Part shown: piece after piece, positions 1 through 12,125 of the stretch
How positions within the stretch are numbered: the stretch's first letter is position 1
How the letters are laid out: every line of letters starts with the position of its first letter
From: Liquidambar formosana
Lineage: Eukaryota > Streptophyta > Magnoliopsida > Saxifragales > Altingiaceae
Assembly: GCA_039720395.1 (NCBI GenBank)
Contig: CM077823.1
Coordinates: forward strand, 30,710,371-30,774,370
Direction of reading: 5' to 3'
Length of the DNA: 64,000 bases
The notes under the pieces: generated by a model
Seen by the model: the letters and a program-made list of their open reading frames with translations, nothing else
What the model was told of the DNA's origin: nothing
Database searches by the model: none
Made by a program: the position numbers and the translations under genes

Positions 1-1975
1 ATAATATTCCTATTCCTCCATTTTCAAAAATCGTGTAACTAAATTAAAGGCTAATCAACGTTTCTCCGCAAGTTGATCGTGCTTCAAATTTTTCGGCCAA
101 AAAAATGGGAATTTTTCCATAGCAAAAATAGCTACATAAAGTTTATGAAATGCTACATGTTAAATTTGGTAATAGTTATTTCATAGTTGTAACTGTTTAA
201 TATAATTTCGTAATTAGTTACATAAGGGCTCGTTCCAACGAATGCATAACCTTGTTGTAACTATTTGAAGGGATGCTAAATCACTGTAAAGTTTCATGTT
301 TTGGAGATTTAGATCAATGTACAAATCTGCGGATTTGATTCTACTATTGGGTTAATATTAATGGAAAAGTAATATAAGTCGTTTTGCCAACCAGATCTTG
401 AAAGGGATAAACATGGGAATCCCATGATTTCGGCAAAAATCGTGGGGAAGATTCACATAAAAATTTTTCCTAATTATTAAATGTCAACTACATACTAAAA
501 TACCAATCTGGGCAAAAGGGTAAAGATGGAATTCGTGAATCTAACTAACACAATAAATTGCTTAAATGGTAATGTTTCCAGCCATAAGTGAACTTGAAGC
601 CATAAAAAGGATTTGGTAAAACTTATTACAAAACATGGGCATTGGACTCATGGCTGATTTTCCTAATAAAAAACAAAGAAGATCCTATATGGAGAAACTC
701 TATGGTACCTTGGGGTAACATATTCAAATTGTAAGTTGGTTACATTTTTGGTAACCTCATGTCACATTTTGTTAAGTAACCGCTTATTATAAAATGTGGG
801 TCACTTAACACAAAATGTGCCCTGAAGTTACCAAAAATATGACTACTTACCATACCATGTGACCACTTAAGATATGGTACCCGATTTTTTGTGTGGTACC
901 ATAGAATTCCCCCCTTGTGGCTCATTTAGATTAATCTTCCTATAGGTAAGAATTCTCTCTAATAAATGGATGCTCTAATAAAATTTGCATGTTTATATCA
1001 TATGGAATCAAACAAATTATGTGAGACCCATCAAAAATTATTGATCTAGAATTCATTGGACCATCCTTTCATTGGAGGGGATCCTTCTCTACCTTCCTAC
1101 CACTTAATTCCTTATGAAAGATGGCATAAATGTTCTTATGGTTTGCCCATTTTGTGGACTTAAGGGGGAAAATAATAGGTCAACAATATATAAAATGTTC
1201 TTAGGGAATGGGTCAACGACACATATTAAGCTAACAAGTTCCACGTGAATTCTTTTCATTTTATGAAGATGATTTTGTCATTTTTAGCATCAAGAGAGGT
1301 GGAAAATTTTCATACTCTTAATGGTTCCAGTTCATGTACCAATTTCGCAAATATCAGTTGGAAGGGACCATGAGATTCGCATTACCCTTTTATTTGGAAT
1401 TAAACATCTGAAACCATCAGAGCAAGATGATAAATGAGAGGCATCATTTGGTCAAATTTAATTGAATATTTCTTTATCGCTGCCATGAGAGCCAGGAGAG
1501 ACATGTAGAGATTTTATTTACCATGAAGAGATTATGAAAGAGGATTCATTAGAGATCAAGGAGCCAAATCAATGGTAGTACATGCAGACAAGCTGTGTGA
1601 TCACCAGTCTAGTGAAAAATTGAAACCATATTCTCCAGAAAAAACAAATCTTAGCCATCCAATTTGATTCGTCAAAAATGAAAAAAAAAAATGATAAATA
1701 TATTTTTAAATTTTCAAGTTTAACCCTTTTTAAAAAAAAATTATCCGTTAAAATTTATTTATTTATCTTTTTGCTATAAACTACTCTCTATAGTCTCTCT
1801 ATAGTCCTAACTGATAGCACTTTGTTTCTTTCAAATGGGAAGAATATAAGTGAAATCAATGGCAAACAACATATTCACAAAAAATTGAAGAGGGCCAAGT
1901 ATAATTTTCAAACCATGAGGCTATCAAAGTGAAAACGGACCAAACTTCAACTATGTAAAGTGTAATTTTTCCTTT

Positions 1976-1991
1976 GGGGGGGGGGGGGGGG
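1976..1991. repeat. Poly-G tract (16 G)
   Basis: An uninterrupted run of G occurs only in copy 1 of the tandem duplication. The equivalent positions in copies 2 and 3 hold short A-rich sequence instead, so the run is a late expansion. Confidence 0.95.
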
Positions 1992-2264
1992 AACATTTGG
2001 AATTTTGGATAGTGTCCTAAGCTGATTTCTGCAGTCTGTGACCAAGCTACTGCTTTATGCCATTCACTTTCCAAAACGAAATTCAACCATTCCGAACTAC
2101 AATGCCTGAACAGAAAGAACCTCAATTTTGCAAAAATGCAAAAGTTCAAGAGAAACACATGCATTACACAGAGCAAATAAAGAAAATTATGTATTTTTTA
2201 ATTATTAGTATTTAAATTAACTTTCAAAAGCCCTAAAAAAAAGAAAAAAAAGAAAAGAAAAATA

Positions 2265-2519
2265 ATGAGGTCTTTCAACATCCAGAAGGACCAAAACATG
2301 ATTCTATTTTTAATTCTACTGCTCATCTTACTGTGTAGTGCCACGAACAACAATCTTCAGCCTTTGATGCAAAAATCTTTGCGACCACATATTTTCTTTA
2401 GCAGTGGACCACCCATCAATGAGACCACGAACTTTGTGAAAGATTTGATTAACATCTCTCCGTTCAACTCAACAAAACGAACTCTCAGACTACTTAAGAT
2501 TGGCTTAATTTCCATCTGA
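2265..2519 (+). CDS. Doubtful small ORF, 84 aa, hydrophobic N-terminus
   Basis: This is the only open frame of note in the duplicated region. Residues about 13-26 form a leucine/isoleucine-rich stretch like a signal peptide or membrane anchor, followed by an Asn/Ser/Thr-rich tail. In the third copy the same frame is cut short near residue 39 by a TGA in place of CGA (near 10177). In the second copy (from about 6510) it is shifted and stopped. There is no family match I recognise. Decay in two of three copies argues against a conserved function; it could be a chance ORF, or the one surviving member of a decaying small-peptide gene. Confidence 0.15.
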   Translation: MRSFNIQKDQNMILFLILLLILLCSATNNNLQPLMQKSLRPHIFFSSGPPINETTNFVKDLINISPFNSTKRTLRLLKIGLISI

Positions 2520-3924
2520 CCTTTTGATGCACAGAAAATGGGTTGTACAAATTGAGTTCATATAGGCCTTAGGGAGACTGAAAAAATTAATGACCACATT
2601 AACTTTCGTACTAAAGGAAGATTATTACCGCGATTACATACCATAATAAGCTGCGTCAACGCACTTGGCTGTTCTTTCTAAATTTAGCAAATTGAGTTAT
2701 TGAGTGGGTGAAGAATTTTGATCTTGGCATTAATTTTTTATAAATGGATCAAATTTTCCCATGCTTGTGGATAAAATTTCAAATCGCTGTATATGTTTCT
2801 TTTTATGAGCTGACACACCAACAAAGGACTTTAATGTCACTAAATTACCTTCCATAATTATTTTTATTTTTTCGAAAATGTTGATGGCTTTGGGACTCAT
2901 ATATTGTTGTCATTTAAGTTCAAAACGCCATTTATATTTTAGGCAAACCCCTCTTCCAAGCAAACAGAACACGTACTGACTTATAGTGTCATGCTAATTT
3001 TATTTTATTTCATTTTGTTTTATTTTCGTTAAAAGAGAAATTATATTCAAACATTGCAGCCATGCTGAATATTAACTTTGGAATTTTATTTATGGCCACT
3101 TATTAATGGGTAACCTTAACCTATTCCATTTTTGTTGCAATTACATTATTTCTATGAGACAATACGCTAAATAGAGAAGTAAAAATGAAAGAATAATGAC
3201 CTCATTATCTACCAAGTGGGATTCGTGGAAAAATAATGACGCGGTCGCAATTTTGTTATAAAAAAATAGAGAAGTAAAAATGAAGTTTGGCTAGCTAAAA
3301 TAGGCAAAGATGGTTGGATAGCTAGCCCCTTGAAAATACTCTTAGCATACCTAGCTTGATCTGACCATGTACTGTCCTTTCTTTCTTTCCCACCTTTTTT
3401 CCTCCCTAATTGTATTAGGGAAGAAGTGACATCTAGACCCAGTGGCTACTACTACCCAAACCTCCACCCACCACCAACCATGTCTTTGATTTGCAAAGCG
3501 GCTCGACCATGTCCTGTGCAACGTGATGTCCTTTCAATATTATAACTTGAAATAAATACCACCTATTGTTATGAAAAATTTCAAAAAATAAATCTTGAAT
3601 AAATTTTCTTTTATAAATGTGTTATTATCAAAAAATAAATGAAGGTGAGGAAGAGCTCCTCTACCTTGGAGTAGAGGCAACTAGTATTCTCATTGTTAAA
3701 CTTGTCTCTCTCAACCTTTATGATTACTTGAGGCTATAGTACTGCTACACCAAGCTCATGTGCAAGCTGAGGCCCATCCATAAGTGCCCAAAAGCTCAAC
3801 TGTGACACTGGTTGAAAAGCCCACATTCCTTATAGAGCCAGACAGCCGTTGTCCATTATGATCTCGGATGAGTCCACCTGCTCTGGCCGGTCCTGGGTTG
3901 TCTGGGAGACTGGGACTAATTATC

Positions 3925-4068
3925 GGGCCTGGCTAGTGCCCCCCCTCCATTTTGATCAATCCCCACATGTTTTAGGTTTTTAAAGTTTATGCAAAATATA
4001 GAAGGTTTTTACGAATATTTACTGTTAAGTCCACTAGAAAATATCATTTTGAATAATTTTACATAGGT
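3925..4068. mobile_element. Truncated long-TIR MITE (family 1)
   Basis: The left arm matches the first ~140 bases of the complete element at 12126-12516, starting with GGGCCTGGCTAGTGCC. It includes the family-typical CCACTAGAAAA and ATCATTTTGAA words. It is interrupted at 4069 by a second MITE, and the remainder is not clearly recognisable. Confidence 0.7.
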
Positions 4069-4263
4069 TTGAAGGCATAAAATCTATCACCTTGAATTAA
4101 AGTATTTTTAAAAATTGTAGTTATCATTATAGTTGATGTTAGAGAATCAATTTTAAGGAATTCATGAAATACCACTATTTTGAATTATCATTCTTATTTG
4201 TAATGATAACTATGTACTATTTTTTTGAATCTATTAATTCAAAATGATAGAGTATGCCTTCAA
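4069..4263. mobile_element. MITE (family 4, TTGAAGGCAT ends)
   Basis: Inverted ends TTGAAGGCAT/ATGCCTTCAA flank a palindrome-like body that contains TAGTTGATGTTA and ATTTGAAT words. Related sequences lie at 61832-62026 and 63790-64000. It interrupts a family 1 arm. The target duplication is unresolved; a TA dinucleotide is possible. Confidence 0.6.
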
Positions 4264-4877
4264 TCTTATATAAAATTTCTTGAATTGTTTGATTTCGAAT
4301 TGGACAACGAAACAGGCCATAAGTTAACAAGTTTCAGTTTGGCTCCTCTCATGTGAATTCTTTTCATTTTATGAAGATAATTTTGTCATTTTTAGCATCA
4401 AGAAAGGTGGAAAATTTTCATACTCTAATGGTTCCAATACATATACCAATTTCACAAATATCAGTTCAAACGGACCATGAAATGATAAATGAGATGCACC
4501 ATTTGGTCCAATTGTTTAGAATTAAACATCTGAAATCATCAGAGCAAGAAGATAAATGAGATGCATCATTTAATTGGTCAAATTAAATTAAATATTTCTT
4601 TCCCGCTGCAGTGAGAGACAGGAGAGACATGCATGTAGAGATTTTATTTACCATGAAGAGATTATGAAAGAGAATTCATAAGAGATCATATGGAGGAGCC
4701 AAATCAATGGCAGTACATGCAGCCAAGCTGTGTGATCACCAATCAAGTGAAAAATTGAAACCATATTCTCTAGAAAAAAGATCTTAGCCATCCAATTTGA
4801 TTTGCTAAAAGTGAAAAAAAAAAAATGATAATTTCATTTTACTTCTTTCAAGTTTAACCCTTTTTTAAAAAATACTT

Positions 4878-5951
4878 GGGGAAATATCCAAAACCTCCCT
4901 TAAAAATAAAATCATATCTAAAAACCTCATTAAATATTTTTCCTATCCATCTAATCCAAATAAAAAAGAATCATATTCATTAACTATTTAACTCCAATCA
5001 GTTAACTTTTTGTTTATTGCTGTTAAAAAAAAAAGGGTGATCCACCTAAAATACCCTTATTTGACATTAAAATGTTTAATGAAAAAAAATGCCTATTTAA
5101 CTAAATTTCTACTTTTATTCTTTAGTATAATTAGAATAAAGGGTAAATATCTAAAATATCCCTCATTAAAAGAATTATATTAAAAAACCCCATAACGTTA
5201 TTTGTCTATCCAAAAAACCCAAATAAAGCTATAATATATCCAAAAAACTTTACACCTTAACTTCCATCCAACTCCGTTAAAATTATACAACTTTTGGACC
5301 GACATACCCTTTTTATAATTGTTTGTTTATTCATTTTCTTTTGTCTTTTTTTTTTTTTTTGGTGGTAAATGACAAATAATTCATTTATTAGATAAACAAG
5401 ATGATAATACAATTTTTGAATAATTATTTTTATATTTTAATAAAAAATGTAAAAGGGCATTTTAGTCAAGAAAATTCACCATTCAAACGGAGTTGGATGA
5501 AAGTTAAGTTATTGGGTTTTTTGGATATAGTTTAATCCTACTTGGGTTTTTTGAATATGAAAATTATTTTATGGGTTTTTGGATATAATTCTTTTTATAA
5601 GGGATATTTTAGATATTTACCCTAGAATAAAATTAACTATCATTAATTAATTTTTCTCCTGTATGCACGTGGGGAGAGGGGGGAAGAAAGGGAGAGTGAG
5701 AGATTTGAGCAAAGAAAGGGTGAAAGGGAAAATTTTGTTAAATGTGCATTTTTGTTATTAAACTTATTAATATAAAATAAGGGTATTTTAGTCAGATCAC
5801 TTTTTTTTTTTTAATAGCAGTAAACAAAAAGTTAACTGGTTGGAGTTAATGAATATGATTATTTTTTATTTGGATTAGATGGATATGAAAAATATTTAAT
5901 AGGGCTTTTAGATATGATTTTATTTTTTAGGGAGGTTTTCGATATTTCCCC
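4878..5951. mobile_element. Long-TIR MITE (family 3), interrupted by another MITE
   Basis: Long inverted ends (GGGGAAATATCCAAAACCTC at the left, its inverted equivalent at the right) are flanked by a perfect 9-bp direct repeat AAAATACTT at 4869-4877 and 5952-5960. The 9-bp target duplication and long TIRs point to the Mutator superfamily. It is an insertion specific to copy 2 of the tandem array. A second member of the family is at 50650-51174. No transposase is encoded. Confidence 0.9.
5141..5622. mobile_element. Long-TIR MITE nested inside the family 3 element
   Basis: The ends are GGGTAAATATCTAAAATATC and its inverse, about 40 bp of TIR, flanked by a perfect 9-bp repeat TAGAATAAA at 5132-5140 and 5623-5631. 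It sits inside the element at 4878-5951, so it is younger. The TSD length again suggests a Mutator-like transposase acting in trans. Confidence 0.9.
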
Positions 5952-8530
5952 AAAATACTTTGTCATTTTTTTTTTCTTTTTTTGCTATTAACTACTCTCT
6001 ATAGTCATTTAGATTTTTGATCTCTGTTCTCTATAGCCTTATGTGACAGCACTTGTTTTTTCTTTTTCCATAGGAGGAATATGAGTAAACTCAATGGCAA
6101 ACAACCCATTCCCATGAAATTGAAGAGGGTGAGGTATAATTTTCAAACCATGATGGAATAAAAGTGAAAACAGACCAAACTTCAACGTGCAGTGTGAAGT
6201 GTAATTTTTCCTGGGTAAAAAGAAAATGGCAAACATTTGGATGTCTTGGGCTTATTTCTGCAGTCTGTGTCTAGGTTACTGCTCTGTGCCTTTCAGGCTT
6301 TCACTTTCCAAAAGGAAATTCAAACACTTCCGAACTACGATGCATGAACAGAAAGAATAATCTCAATTTTGCAAAAATGCAAAAGTTCTAGAGAAACACA
6401 TGCAATACAGAGCAAATGAAAAGAAAAAATATATATATATTATTGTTATTATTTAAATTAACTTTCAAAAACCCAAAAAAACAAAAAACAAAAAACAAGA
6501 AGGAAAATAATGAGGTCTTCACCATCCAGAAGGACCAGAATGTTGGATTTTTAGTTTGACTGCTCATCTTACTGTATAATGCCATAAACAATAATCTTTA
6601 ACCTTTGATACAAAAATCTTTGCGTCCGTACATTTTCTTTAGCAGCAGACCGCCCATTAGCGAGACTATAAACTTTGTGAAAGATTTGATAAACATTTCT
6701 CTGTTCAACTCAACAAAATGAACTCTTTGTCCCAATTGGGATTGGCTTAATTTCCACTTGACCTTTTGATGAACAGAAAATGGGTTGTAAAAATTGAGTT
6801 CATATAGGCATTAGGGAGCTTGAAAAACATTAATGACCACAGTAACTTTCACAGTAAAGTAAGATTATTACCGCGATTACATACCATAATAAGTTGTGCC
6901 AACGCACTTGCTGTTTTTTCTAAATTTAGCAAATTGATCAGTTATTGAGTGGGTGAAGAATTTGGATATTCACATTAATTTTTTATAAATGGATTAAATT
7001 TTCCCATGCTTATGGATAAAATTTCAAATCGCTGTAAATGTTTCTTTTTATGAGCCAACACACCAACAAAGGACTTTAATGTCACCAAATTACCTTCCAT
7101 ATTTAGATTTATTTATTTTTTGAAAAATGTTGATGGCTTTGAGACTCATATATTATTGTCATTTAAGTTCAAAACGCCATTTATATTTTAGGCAAACCCC
7201 TCTTCCAAGCAAACAGAACACGTACCGACTTATTTGGTCATGATAATTTTATTTTATTTCATTTTGTTTTATTTTCGTTAAAGAGAAATTATATTCAAAC
7301 ATTGCAGCCATGCTGAATCTGTACTTTGGAATTTTATTTATGGCCATTTATTAATGGGTAACCTTAACCTATTCCATTTTTGTTGCGATTACATTATTTC
7401 TGTGAGACAATACGCTAAATAAAAATTGGTCAATTCGCTACAGATTGAAATGAAGAAGCTATTTTTTTAAAAAAAATTGGTCAATATGCGAAATATGTCC
7501 ATTCATTGTGTCTAGAAGGTAAAAAAGGTAATAAAAAGTGGCAGTATGATGTTTTCTTAGATCAACACCTTTTAGTGCCCCAACATTTTAGAAAAATTTG
7601 ATGGGTTTACGGTAGTTAAGTACTATTGCATTGGCATAAGAATGCACAAATGAGACTAAATTAAAGGCTAATCAACATTTCTTGGCAAGTTGATCGTGCT
7701 TCAAATTTTTTGGCCAAAAAAATGGGAATTTTTTTATAGCAAAAATAGCTACATGAAGTTTATGAAATATTACATGTTAAATTGGTAATAGTTATTTCGT
7801 AGTTGTAATTATTTAATATAATTTTGTAATTAGTTACATGGGGGCTCATTTGAAGGTTCCAACAAATGCATGACCTTGTTGTAACTATTTGAATGGATGC
7901 TAAATCATCGCAAAGTTTCATGTTTTGGGGATTTAGATCAATGTACAAATCTGCGGATTTGATTGATATAATATTTGGTTAATAATAATGGAAAAATAAT
8001 ATAAGTCGTTTTGCCAACCGGATCTTAGAGGGGATAAACATGGGGAATCCCCATGATTTCAGCAAAAATCATGGAGAAGATTTGCATAAAGAATCTTGCT
8101 AATTTTTAAATGTCAACTACTTGCTAAAATACCAATCTGGGCAAAAGGGTAAAAATTGGAATTCATGAATCTTACTAACATGATAAGTTGCTTAAATGGT
8201 AACTTTTCCAGCCATAAGTGAACTTGAGGCCATACAAAGGATTTGGTAAAACTTAACGCTTTACAAAACATGGGAATGGGACTCATGGCTGATTTTCCCA
8301 ATAAAAAACAGAGAAGATCCTCTATGGAGAAACTCTATGGTACCTTGGGGTAACATATTCAAATTGTAAGTTGGTTACATTTTTGGTGACCTTAGCCCTT
8401 AGGTCACATTTTGTTAAGTAACCGCTCATCATAAAATGTGATCACTTAACACAAAATGTGAACTGAAGTTACCAAAATATGATTACTTACCATACCATGT
8501 GATCACTTAAGATATGGTATCCCATTTTTT

Positions 8531-8674
8531 GGATAGTACTTGGCTCCTCACAGTGGAGGAGCAACTCCTCCTCCTTTTCACTCATATCATGCTACGTGTT
8601 TAACAAAATAAATGAGAATTGATTATGTACATATATCCCTATATTATGTTATTATAGACATGCGTTCATATGTC

Positions 8675-8727
<53 letters not shown>

Positions 8728-8842
8728 TCAACATGTTCGTATCCATATATCCATATTATTTTAAATTAATTATGATACATGACACAATATGAGCGAAAGG
8801 GAGAGGAGTTGCTCCTCCACTGTGAGAAGCCAAGTAGTGTCT
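8531..8842. mobile_element. MITE (family 2) with internal AT microsatellite
   Basis: The subterminal inverted repeats contain CAGTGGAGGAGCAACTCCTC and its inverse. It is flanked by a perfect 9-bp direct repeat CCATTTTTT at 8522-8530 and 8843-8851. The homologous place in copy 1 (about 881-890) has no insertion. An (AT)n run of about 40 bp lies in the middle (8684-8723). A second member is at 60108-60433. The 9-bp TSD is Mutator-like. Confidence 0.9.
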
Positions 8843-11601
8843 CCATTTTTTGTGTGATACCATAGAATTCCCCCATTGTGGCTCGTTTAGGTTAATCTTC
8901 CTACAAGTAGGAATTCTCTCTAATAAATGGATGGTCTAGTAAAATCTGCACGTTTGTATCATATGGAATGAAACAAATTATGGGAGACCCATCAAACATT
9001 ATTGATCTAGAATTCATTGGACCATCCTTCCATTGGAGGGGATCCTTCTCTACCTTCCTACCACTTAATTCCTTACGAAACGTGGCATAAGTGTTCTTGG
9101 AAGGGACCATGAGATTTGCACTACCCTTTTATTTGGTCTTGTTTAAACATTTATTCGGTCCAATTATTTAGAATTAAACATCTGAAATCATCAGAGCAAG
9201 ATGATAAATGAGAGGCATCATTTGGTCAAATTTAATTGAATATTCCTTTCTCGCTGCCATGAGAGCCAGGAGAGACATGGAGAGATTTTATTTACCATGA
9301 AGAGATTATGAAAGAGGATTCATTAGAGATCGAGGAGCCAAATCAATGGTAGTACATGCAGAGAAGCTGTGTGATCACCACTCTAGTGAAAAATTGAAAC
9401 CATATTCTCCAGATAAAAAATCTTAGCCATCCAATTTGATTCGTCAAAAATGAAAAAATAAAAAAAGATAAAAAGATAAATATATTTCACTTTTTTCAAG
9501 TTTAACGGTTAAAAAAAAAAAATAATTTATCCCTTACAATTTATTTATTTATGTATCTTTTTGCTATAAACTACTCTGTATTATAATCGTAAGTGACAGC
9601 ACTTTGTTTCTTTCAAATGGGAAGAATATAAGCGAAATCAATGGCAAACAACCTATTCACAAAAAAATTGAAGAGAGAAAAGTATAATTTTCAAACCATA
9701 AGGCTATCAAAGTGAAAACGGACCAAACTTCAACTACGTAAAGTGTAATTTTTCCTAAGGAAAAAATAAAAAGCAAACATTTGGAATTTTGGATAGTGTC
9801 TTAAGCTGATTTCTGCAGTCGTCTGTGACTAGGTTACTGCTTTATGCCTTTCACTTTCCGAAACGGAATTCAAAAATTCCGAACTACAATGACTGGACAA
9901 AAAGAACCTCAATTTTGCAAAAATGCAATAAGTTCAAGAGAAACACATGCATTACATAGAGCAAATAAAGAAAATTATGTATTTTTTTTATTATTAGTAT
10001 TTAAATTAACTTTCAAAAGCACAAAAAAAAAAAAAAAAGAAAAGAAAAGAAAGAAAAATAATGAGGTCTTCAAACATCCAGAAGGACGAAAACATAATTC
10101 TATTTTTAGTTCTATTGCTCATCTTACTGTGTAGTGCCACGAACAACAATCTTCAGCCTTTGATGCAAAATTCTTTGTGACCACATATTTTCTTTAGCAG
10201 TGGACCACCCATCAATGAGACCACGAACTTTGTGAAAGATTTGATAAACATCTCTCCGTTCAACTCAACAAAACGAACTCTCAGACTACTTAAGATTGGC
10301 TTAATTTCCATCTGACCTTTTGATGCACAGAAAATGGGTTGTACAAATTGAGTTCATATAGGCCTTAGGGAGACTGAAAAAATTAATGACCACATTAACT
10401 TTCGTACTAAAGGAAGATTATTACCGCGATTACATACCATAATAAGCTGCGTCAACGCACTTGGCTGTTCTTTCTAAATTTAACAAATTGAGTTATTGAG
10501 TGGGTGAAGAATTTTGATCTTGGCATTACTTTTTTATAAATGGATCAAATTTTCCCATGCTTGTGGATAAAATTTCAAATCGCTGTATATGTTTCTTTTT
10601 ATGAGCTGACACACCAACAAAGGACTTTAATGTCACCAAATTACCTTCCATAATTATTTTTATTTTTTCGAAAATGTTGATGGCTTTGGGACTCATATAT
10701 TGTTGTCATTTAAGTTCAAAACGCCATTTATATTTTTGGCAAACCCCTCTTCCAAGCAAACAGAACACGTACTGACTTATATGGTCATACTGATTTTATT
10801 TTATTTCATTTTGTTTTATTTTCGTTAAGGAGAAATTATATTCAAACATTGCAACCATGCTGAATATTAACTTTGGAATTTTATTTATGGCCATTTATTA
10901 ATGGGTAAGCTTAACCTATTCCATCTTTGTTGCAATTACATTATTTCTATGAGACAATACGCTAAATAGAGAAGTAAAAATGAAAGAATAATGACCACAT
11001 TATCTACCAAATGGGATTCATGGAAAAATAATGACACGGTCGCAATTTTGTTATAAAAAATAGAGAAGTAAAAATGAAGTTTGGCTAACTAAAATAGGCA
11101 AGATGGTTGGATAGCTAGCCCCTTGGAAATACTCTTAGCATACCTAGCTTGATCTGACCATGAACTGTCCTTTCTTTCTTTCCCACCTTTTTTCCTCCTT
11201 AATTGTATTAGGGAAGAAGTGACCTCTAGACCCAGTGGCTACTACTACCCAAACCTCCACCCACCACCAACCATGTCTTTGATTTGCAAAGCGGCTCGAC
11301 CATGTCCTGTGCAACGTGATGTCCTTTCAATCTTATAACTTGAAATAAATACCACCTATTGTTATGAAAAATTTCAAAAAATAAATCTTGAATAAATTTT
11401 CTTTCATAAATGTGTTATTATCAAAAAATAAATGAAGGTGGGGAAGAGCTCCTCTACCTTGGAGTAGAGGCAACTAGTATTCTTATTGTTAAACTTGTCT
11501 CTCTCAACCTTTATGATTACTTGAAGCTATAGTACTGCTATACCAAGCTCATGTGCAAGCTGAGGCCCATCCATAAGTGCCCAAAAGCTCAACTGTGACA
11601 T

Positions 11602-12000
11602 GGGAATGGCTATTGCAACCCCCCATTCTTATCACCCCACCCTCCATCCTTTAAGTTTTTAAGGTTTTATGCAAAATATAAAAGGTTTTTATGAAAACCG
11701 GCCATGCTGTCCACTAGAAAACATCATTTTGAACAACTTTGTAGAAGAAAGTTTTTCCTAAATCTATCATTTAGATATACTTTTTAGCCATTTATAGCAT
11801 TTATTTCATTTTTTGCCAAAAAGTCTACCTAAACAATAGATTTTGGAAAAACTTTCTTTTGCAAAGTTGTTCAAAATGATGTTTTCTAGTGGACTATGTG
11901 GCCATTTTTTGCAAAAACCTTTTATATTTTTCACAAAATCTTAAAAACCAAAAAGAAAGGGGTGAGGTTATAAGAATGGGGGGTTGCAATAGCCGTTCCC
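11602..12000. mobile_element. Foldback MITE (family 1), complete
   Basis: Nearly the whole 399 bp is an inverted repeat; the ends read GGGAATGGCTATTGCAACCC. It is flanked by CTGTGACAT (11593-11601) and CTGTGACAC (12001-12009), a 9-bp target duplication with one mismatch. Copy 1 shows the unoccupied site CTGTGACAC once at 3800-3808. Each arm carries the family word TTTTGAACAACTTTGTA. It has no coding capacity. Confidence 0.93.
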
Positions 12001-12125
12001 CTGTGACACTGGTTGAAAAGCCCACATTCCTTATGGAGCCAGACAGCCGTTGTCCATTATGATCTCGGATGAGTCCACCTGCTCAGGCCGGTCCTGGGTT
12101 GTCTGGGAGACTGGGACTAATTATC

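Larger units (their letters stand above)
36..4065. repeat. Tandem segmental duplication, copy 1
   Basis: This block is repeated at about 7654-12265 (closely similar) and partly at 4318-7425 (more diverged). Alignment to the third copy begins abruptly near base 36 and ends near 4065, inside a truncated MITE whose full version lies at 12126-12516. Copy 1 lacks the MITEs found in the third copy at 8531-8842 and 11602-12000, so it preserves the empty sites (around 881-890 and 3800-3808). The third copy in turn lacks about 230 bp corresponding to 1140-1360 here. No recognisable protein gene lies in the block. The left border may be the true duplicon edge or may reflect the window limit. Confidence 0.9.
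4318..7425. repeat. Tandem segmental duplication, copy 2
   Basis: This copy corresponds to about 1226-3175 of copy 1 and is visibly more diverged from copies 1 and 3 than they are from each other. It lacks the outer parts of the unit and carries a nested MITE pair at 4878-5951. From about 7426 to 7653 the sequence is unique spacer before copy 3. Confidence 0.85.
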
